Below, piece after piece: positions 60,300 through 64,000 of a stretch of DNA of 64,000 bases (the first letter of the stretch is position 1; every line of letters begins with the position of its first letter). The translations under genes and the position numbers were made by a program. The notes below the pieces were generated by a model. It saw nothing but the letters and a program-made list of their open reading frames with translations, was not told where the DNA came from and did not search any database. Origin of the DNA: Paraburkholderia tropica. GTDB lineage: Bacteria > Pseudomonadota > Gammaproteobacteria > Burkholderiales > Burkholderiaceae. The stretch lies in assembly GCF_914484835.1 (NCBI RefSeq), contig NZ_CAJZAR010000101.1, positions 1-64,000 of the forward strand. The letters are read 5' to 3'.

Positions 60300-62369
60300 T
60301 CATCGGCAAGGCGCAGACAGCGTCGCCTCACTCAACACCCGAAGCACATCGACGACGATCCGTTCCAGCGACGTATCCGGTCCAAAAATCTTCGCCACGC
60401 CGCACGCCAGCAACGCCTCGCGATGCGCTTCGGGCACGATTCCGCCGAGCACGAGCGGCGCGCGACAGCGGTGCGCCCGCAGCGCGTCGGCGAGTTTCGG
60501 CACCAGCGTGCCATGCGCGCCCGCCAGCGTGGACACGCCGATCACATCGGGCTCGCACCCGCACGCCCACGCAGCGGCCTCTTGCGGCGTCGCGAACAGC
60601 GGCCCCATGCGGACGTCGAAGCCCGCATCCGCGAGCCCGGCGGCCACCACGCGCACGCCGCGGTCGTGTCCGTCCTGTCCGAGCTTCGCGAGCGCCATTC
60701 GCGGCGGCCGCCCCTGCATCGCGGTCCAGTTCGCCACCGCGTGCCGCGCCGCGCTCCATGCAGCGTCGCCGCCACGCGCGGTCGCGTAGACCTGTGCGCC
60801 GGTTTCCAGCGCCATGTGCCAGCGCGGCCAGACACGCTCCAGCGCCGCCGTGCATTCGCCCACGGTCGCGCGGGCGCGCATCGCCTCGATCGTCATGGCC
60901 AGCAGATTGCCCGTGCCCGAGCGCGCACAGTGCGTGATCGCGTCCAGCGCCGCGCGCGTGCGTGCGGCGTCGCGGTTCGCGCGCAACTGGCGCAGCCGAT
61001 CGACCTGAACGGCGCGCACCACGCGTCCGTCCACATCGAGCCAATCGCTCTCCGGGGGCGGCGCTTCGTGATCGCGGCTCACGCCCACGATCACCTGCTC
61101 GCCTGCATCGATACGTGCCTGAGTGCGCGTGGCCGCGCGATGCAGTTGCGATTGCGCCCAGCCGGACCGGATCGCGCCGATCACCCCGCCCTGCGCGTCG
61201 ATTTCGCCGAGCATCGCCTTCACCGCTTCGATCGTGCGCGCGGTCAGCGCTTCGACCATATACGCGCCGCCGAGCGGATCGACCGTGTCGCACAGACCCA
61301 TTTCATGCTGGAGAATCCGTTGCGTGTCCCGCGCCACGGTCGCGGCGGCCTCGCCCGGCAGCGAGAGCGCTTCGTCCCACGCGTTCGTATGCAGCGACTG
61401 CGTGCCGCCCAGCACGGCGGCCAGCGCCTCCAGCGTCGTGCGCACGATGTTGTTGTGCGCATGTTGCGCGTGCAGGCTCGATCCGGCCGTCTGGCAATGC
61501 ATGCGCAACTGCATCGCCCGCGTCGAACGCGCACCGAGCGAGCGCGCCAGATCGGCCCATAACACCCGCGCCGCGCGCAGCTTCGCGATCTCGCCAAAGA
61601 AGTCGCGTCCCACCGCAAAGAAGAAGCTCATTTGCGCGCAGACGCGATCGACGTCCGCGCCGGCATCGACGAGTCTGCATACATACTCGCGCGCGTTTGC
61701 CAGCGTGAGCGCCAGTTCCAGCACACCGTCGGCACCGGCTTCCTGAAGGTGATAGCCCGACACCGAGATCGCATTGAAATGCGGCAGATGAGCGAGCACG
61801 TGCTGCACGACGTCAGTCGCGATGCGCATCGACGGTTCCGGCGCGAAAATCCACGTATTGCGCGCCATGAACTCCTTGAGGATATCGTTCTGGATGGTTC
61901 CGCGCAGGCGCGCGGCGTCGACGCCCGACTCCTCCGCCGCGACGATGAAGGCCGCTAGCACGGGCAATACCGCGCCGCTCATCGTCATCGATACGGAGAC
62001 TTCGTCGAGCGCGATGCCCTCGAACAACCGCTTCATATCCTCGACCGAATCGATCGCGACGCCCGCCATTCCAACGTCGTCGGCGATTAATTCGTCATCC
62101 GAATCATAGCCGCGATGCGTGGGCAAATCGAAGGCGACGGACAAGCCGCGCGCGCCCTGCTCTATCGCACGCCGATACGCGAGATTCGTCGCGGATGCGT
62201 CGGCGTAGCCCGCATATTGGCGGATGGTCCACGGCCGCTGCGTGTACATCGTCGCGTGGATGCCGCGCACGAACGGGAACTCGCCGGGGCGCGCATCGAG
62301 CCACGGCACATCGGGCAAATCGGTACGCGTGTAGAGCGGCTTGCGCGGCACGGAAAAGGCGTCGTTCAT
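60300..62369 (-). CDS. Methylmalonyl-CoA mutase, single-chain type
   Basis: The 689-residue enzyme carries the substrate-binding barrel (RPWTIRQYAGYADASATNLA, GARGLSVAFDLPTHRGYDSD, SVSMTMSGAVLPVLAAFI, RGTIQNDILKEFMARNTWIF). Its C-terminal B12-binding domain has GQDGHDRG (the DxHxxG motif, about residue 565). It interconverts succinyl-CoA and methylmalonyl-CoA with adenosylcobalamin. The length (usual 710-730) is slightly short, mainly at the N-terminus and linker. No meaB chaperone or epimerase gene is adjacent. It is followed upstream on the same strand, with only six bases between, by an LnmK-like gene, suggesting that methylmalonyl-CoA is made for biosynthesis rather than propionate breakdown. 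Confidence 0.9.
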   Translation of the reverse strand: MNDAFSVPRKPLYTRTDLPDVPWLDARPGEFPFVRGIHATMYTQRPWTIRQYAGYADASATNLAYRRAIEQGARGLSVAFDLPTHRGYDSDDELIADDVGMAGVAIDSVEDMKRLFEGIALDEVSVSMTMSGAVLPVLAAFIVAAEESGVDAARLRGTIQNDILKEFMARNTWIFAPEPSMRIATDVVQHVLAHLPHFNAISVSGYHLQEAGADGVLELALTLANAREYVCRLVDAGADVDRVCAQMSFFFAVGRDFFGEIAKLRAARVLWADLARSLGARSTRAMQLRMHCQTAGSSLHAQHAHNNIVRTTLEALAAVLGGTQSLHTNAWDEALSLPGEAAATVARDTQRILQHEMGLCDTVDPLGGAYMVEALTARTIEAVKAMLGEIDAQGGVIGAIRSGWAQSQLHRAATRTQARIDAGEQVIVGVSRDHEAPPPESDWLDVDGRVVRAVQVDRLRQLRANRDAARTRAALDAITHCARSGTGNLLAMTIEAMRARATVGECTAALERVWPRWHMALETGAQVYATARGGDAAWSAARHAVANWTAMQGRPPRMALAKLGQDGHDRGVRVVAAGLADAGFDVRMGPLFATPQEAAAWACGCEPDVIGVSTLAGAHGTLVPKLADALRAHRCRAPLVLGGIVPEAHREALLACGVAKIFGPDTSLERIVVDVLRVLSEATLSAPCR

Positions 62370-62375
62370 GCGGTG

Positions 62376-63251
62376 TCACTCATGCGACCAGCGTTTATGA
62401 GTCACGACGTCGGCGATGCGCATACCGTCCGCCGCGCGCGAAATCGCGCACCAGTGCGAAAGCCCCGCGTGATCGGCGTGACGCGCGCCGAACGCGAGCA
62501 CGAGTTTGTCGCCGACGTTCGCGTTGCCGTAGAAGGCCATCTCGCGCTCGACGAGCGAAGGCGGCGCGGAATGCTGCGTCGAACGCCAATGCCACTCGGC
62601 GCGATCGACCATCGACTGAAAACTCGCGAAGTACAGCAAATGCGCGCCGTTGAAATCGAGCGTCGGACACGGCAAATAATCGACTACGTGCTCGACGGCG
62701 TGCGCGGCCCGATCGAGCCGTCCGTGCTGCGTCCATTCGCCCGCACGCAAGCGCTTCGTCTGCTCGATCATGGCTTGCGCCGCAGCAGGCGTTTGCGCTG
62801 TCATGAGAGGCAGACGGTCGAACGAAGCCTTGCAGACCGAGCGGTTGTCTCCGCTCGACGCGCGCCGCACGAAGGTCGACAACATCTCAACCTTCGCAAT
62901 CGCATTCTCAGTCGTGAACACGCGAAACTCGCTGAAGTGACGCGCGCCCGCAATGCGGCGCACGTCGGCCTCGATCGCGAAGCGCTGGTTCTCGCTCACG
63001 TCTTCCAGCCGCGCCTCGCGCACGCGAATCGCCGTGAACGCGGCGTAGGACTTGCGGCCCTCGTCGTCGTAGAAGTCGGGCGACGCGAGGCGCGCCTGAT
63101 CCGCAATCGCACTCCAGTGCAATTGCCCGCAGGTCCGCAACAGCCATTGCTCGGAGAGCCCGGCAAAAGCCAGCTCGGGCATGCCCGCGAGATAGTGCGT
63201 GCGGCCAGGCACAGGCACCTTCACGGGCGGGACGTCACGCCGCGCGCGCAT
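62376..63251 (-). CDS. LnmK/Pnap_2097-like biosynthetic protein (double hot-dog fold)
   Basis: The 291-residue product (ATG 63251, MRARRDVPPVKVPVPGRTHY) contains LAGMPELAFAGLSEQWLLRT followed by CGQLHW, RHFSEFRVFTTENAIAKVEM, and LDFNGAHLLYFASFQSMVDR. I associate these with the Pnap_2097 family of probable biosynthetic proteins related to LnmK. LnmK of leinamycin biosynthesis is an acyltransferase/decarboxylase that converts methylmalonyl-CoA into propionyl-ACP. The gene overlaps the upstream flavoprotein gene by 17 bases and precedes methylmalonyl-CoA mutase by six, so a shared pathway using methylmalonyl-CoA is likely. Family recognition is from memory of motifs and needs a profile search. 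Confidence 0.6.
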   Translation of the reverse strand: MRARRDVPPVKVPVPGRTHYLAGMPELAFAGLSEQWLLRTCGQLHWSAIADQARLASPDFYDDEGRKSYAAFTAIRVREARLEDVSENQRFAIEADVRRIAGARHFSEFRVFTTENAIAKVEMLSTFVRRASSGDNRSVCKASFDRLPLMTAQTPAAAQAMIEQTKRLRAGEWTQHGRLDRAAHAVEHVVDYLPCPTLDFNGAHLLYFASFQSMVDRAEWHWRSTQHSAPPSLVEREMAFYGNANVGDKLVLAFGARHADHAGLSHWCAISRAADGMRIADVVTHKRWSHE

Positions 63252-64000
63252 CGGGCCTCGCCTGTGCGACGATACGATCGGCCAGATACGCGGCGTCGCG
63301 CGCAATGCCGGAGAAGCGACCCGAGCCCCACGTATGCAGCCACGGCAGGCCGAGGAAATACAGGCCCTCTTGCGCGGTGACGCCGCGCGCGTGGCCCGGA
63401 TAACCGCGTCCGTTAAAGATCGGCAGATCGACCCAGGTGAAGTCCGGACGAAAGCCGATACACCAGACGATGCTGCCGATGCCGCTCGACGCGAGATCGA
63501 GCGCCGTGCGTTCTTCCGCAGGCTCCCACACGGCGCGATAGGACTCGCCCGGCGGCGCATCGATGCCCTTCTGCGCGATGAACTTGTCGATCGACGCGTT
63601 GATGCGGTTATAGGTTTCATCGGCGCTATCGAGATTCGCGCGCAGATTCGGTTTGAAACGCAGCGCGCCATCGACGTAATCGTCGAGCACGCCGTAAAGC
63701 GCCATGCCCTCGCTCGCGAACTTGCGCAGGTCGATATCGCGGCCGCCGTCGCGGCCCGTCACATAGTGATTGGTGTTGTCGCGCACGCCTTCGCGCAACG
63801 GATGTTCTTCCACGGGCATGTCGTAATACTTCATGTCCGCGAGCCAGTCGACCACATCGCGGCCCCGATAAAAGCGTGCGCAACGCGGCGCTTCGCCGAC
63901 CGCGAGCACGACCTTGCGTCCGGCCAGATGCAGATCCTCGGCGATCTGCGCGCCCGACTGCCCCGAGCCGACCACCAGCACCGCGCCTTCGGGCAGCGCG
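63235..64000 (-). CDS. Flavin-dependent oxidoreductase (partial, 5' end outside window)
   Basis: The visible 255 residues form the C-terminal part of a class B flavin monooxygenase-like protein. VLVVGSGQSGAQIAEDLHLA is the NADPH-binding GxGxxG motif, VEEHPLREGVRDNTNHYVTG follows, WCIGFRPDFTWVDLPIFNG is the second signature region, and the ending is WGSGRFSGIARDAAYLADRI. The ending resembles the MSMEG_0569-type oxidoreductases that accompany nitrilase/nitrogen-starvation clusters, as far as I can judge. The FAD-binding N-terminus lies beyond the edge. It is the first visible gene of the unit with the LnmK-like protein and the mutase. Confidence 0.75.
   Translation of the reverse strand, partial: ALPEGAVLVVGSGQSGAQIAEDLHLAGRKVVLAVGEAPRCARFYRGRDVVDWLADMKYYDMPVEEHPLREGVRDNTNHYVTGRDGGRDIDLRKFASEGMALYGVLDDYVDGALRFKPNLRANLDSADETYNRINASIDKFIAQKGIDAPPGESYRAVWEPAEERTALDLASSGIGSIVWCIGFRPDFTWVDLPIFNGRGYPGHARGVTAQEGLYFLGLPWLHTWGSGRFSGIARDAAYLADRIVAQARPDARAA

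Overview
The window comes from a high-GC beta-proteobacterium of the Burkholderia/Paraburkholderia/Caballeronia group. I infer this from strong GC bias at third codon positions, two Burkholderia-type trimeric porins, many LysR regulators, a short Burkholderia-type H-NS protein, and tightly packed catabolic operons with ATGA overlaps. There is no rRNA, recognisable tRNA, CRISPR array or intact transposon.

Layout. (1) 1-6.6 kb: an accessory region of gene remnants (a hypothetical gene with an in-frame stop and a frameshift, a cut-down ABC/OLD-type ATPase, a decapitated glyoxalase) around an intact two-gene McrBC restriction system whose McrB carries an EVE-like reader domain. (2) 6.8-13.2 kb: SulP anion transporter, a frameshifted DUF2252 gene, a small K+-channel protein, and a DUF47/PhoU-like protein plus a Na/Pi symporter. 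(3) 13.2-19.1 kb: a LysR regulator divergent from a four-gene unit of porin, exported alpha/beta hydrolase, metabolite:H+ symporter and a second paralogous hydrolase. (4) 19.1-31.7 kb: a minus-strand catabolic cluster. A nitrate/taurine-type ABC importer, a conventional Rieske oxygenase and a TRZ/ATZ amidohydrolase lie at one end. At the other are a 2OG-Fe(II) oxygenase, an alpha/beta hydrolase, a BMP-type purine-nucleoside-like binding protein, a Rieske-less oxygenase, a Rieske-ferredoxin fusion and a GST-like protein. The last three have the architecture of the methylxanthine N7-demethylase NdmC/NdmD/NdmE, except that the NdmD-like partner lacks its flavin reductase core. (5) 31.8-37.6 kb: AraC, winged-helix/STAND and LuxR regulators and a DUF535/VirK protein. 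(6) 37.7-50.1 kb: a sugar-acid regulon. A LacI/GntR-type repressor is divergent from dehydratase-transporter-aldolase-FAD/FeS dehydrogenase-semialdehyde dehydrogenase, followed by a porin and a near-duplicate transporter. Two matching palindromic operators tie the two transporter promoters together. (7) 50.5-52.1 kb: LysR/LysE pair. (8) 52.1-57.9 kb: a solitary 1693-residue protein with an N-terminal PD-(D/E)xK-like nuclease region and a STAND-type NTPase core, an Avs-like defence candidate, ending in a truncated AraC gene that marks an island edge. (9) 58.0-64.0 kb: H-NS, TetR with AT-rich dyads, a His-rich lipoprotein, then methylmalonyl-CoA mutase, an LnmK/Pnap_2097-like protein and a flavin-dependent oxidoreductase that runs off the window.

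The strongest leads are the NdmCDE-like split oxygenase without a reductase domain, the solitary nuclease-STAND protein, the methylmalonyl-CoA mutase/LnmK-like pair, and the two-operator sugar-acid regulon. All family assignments were made by reading translated sequence and motifs; no database search was possible.
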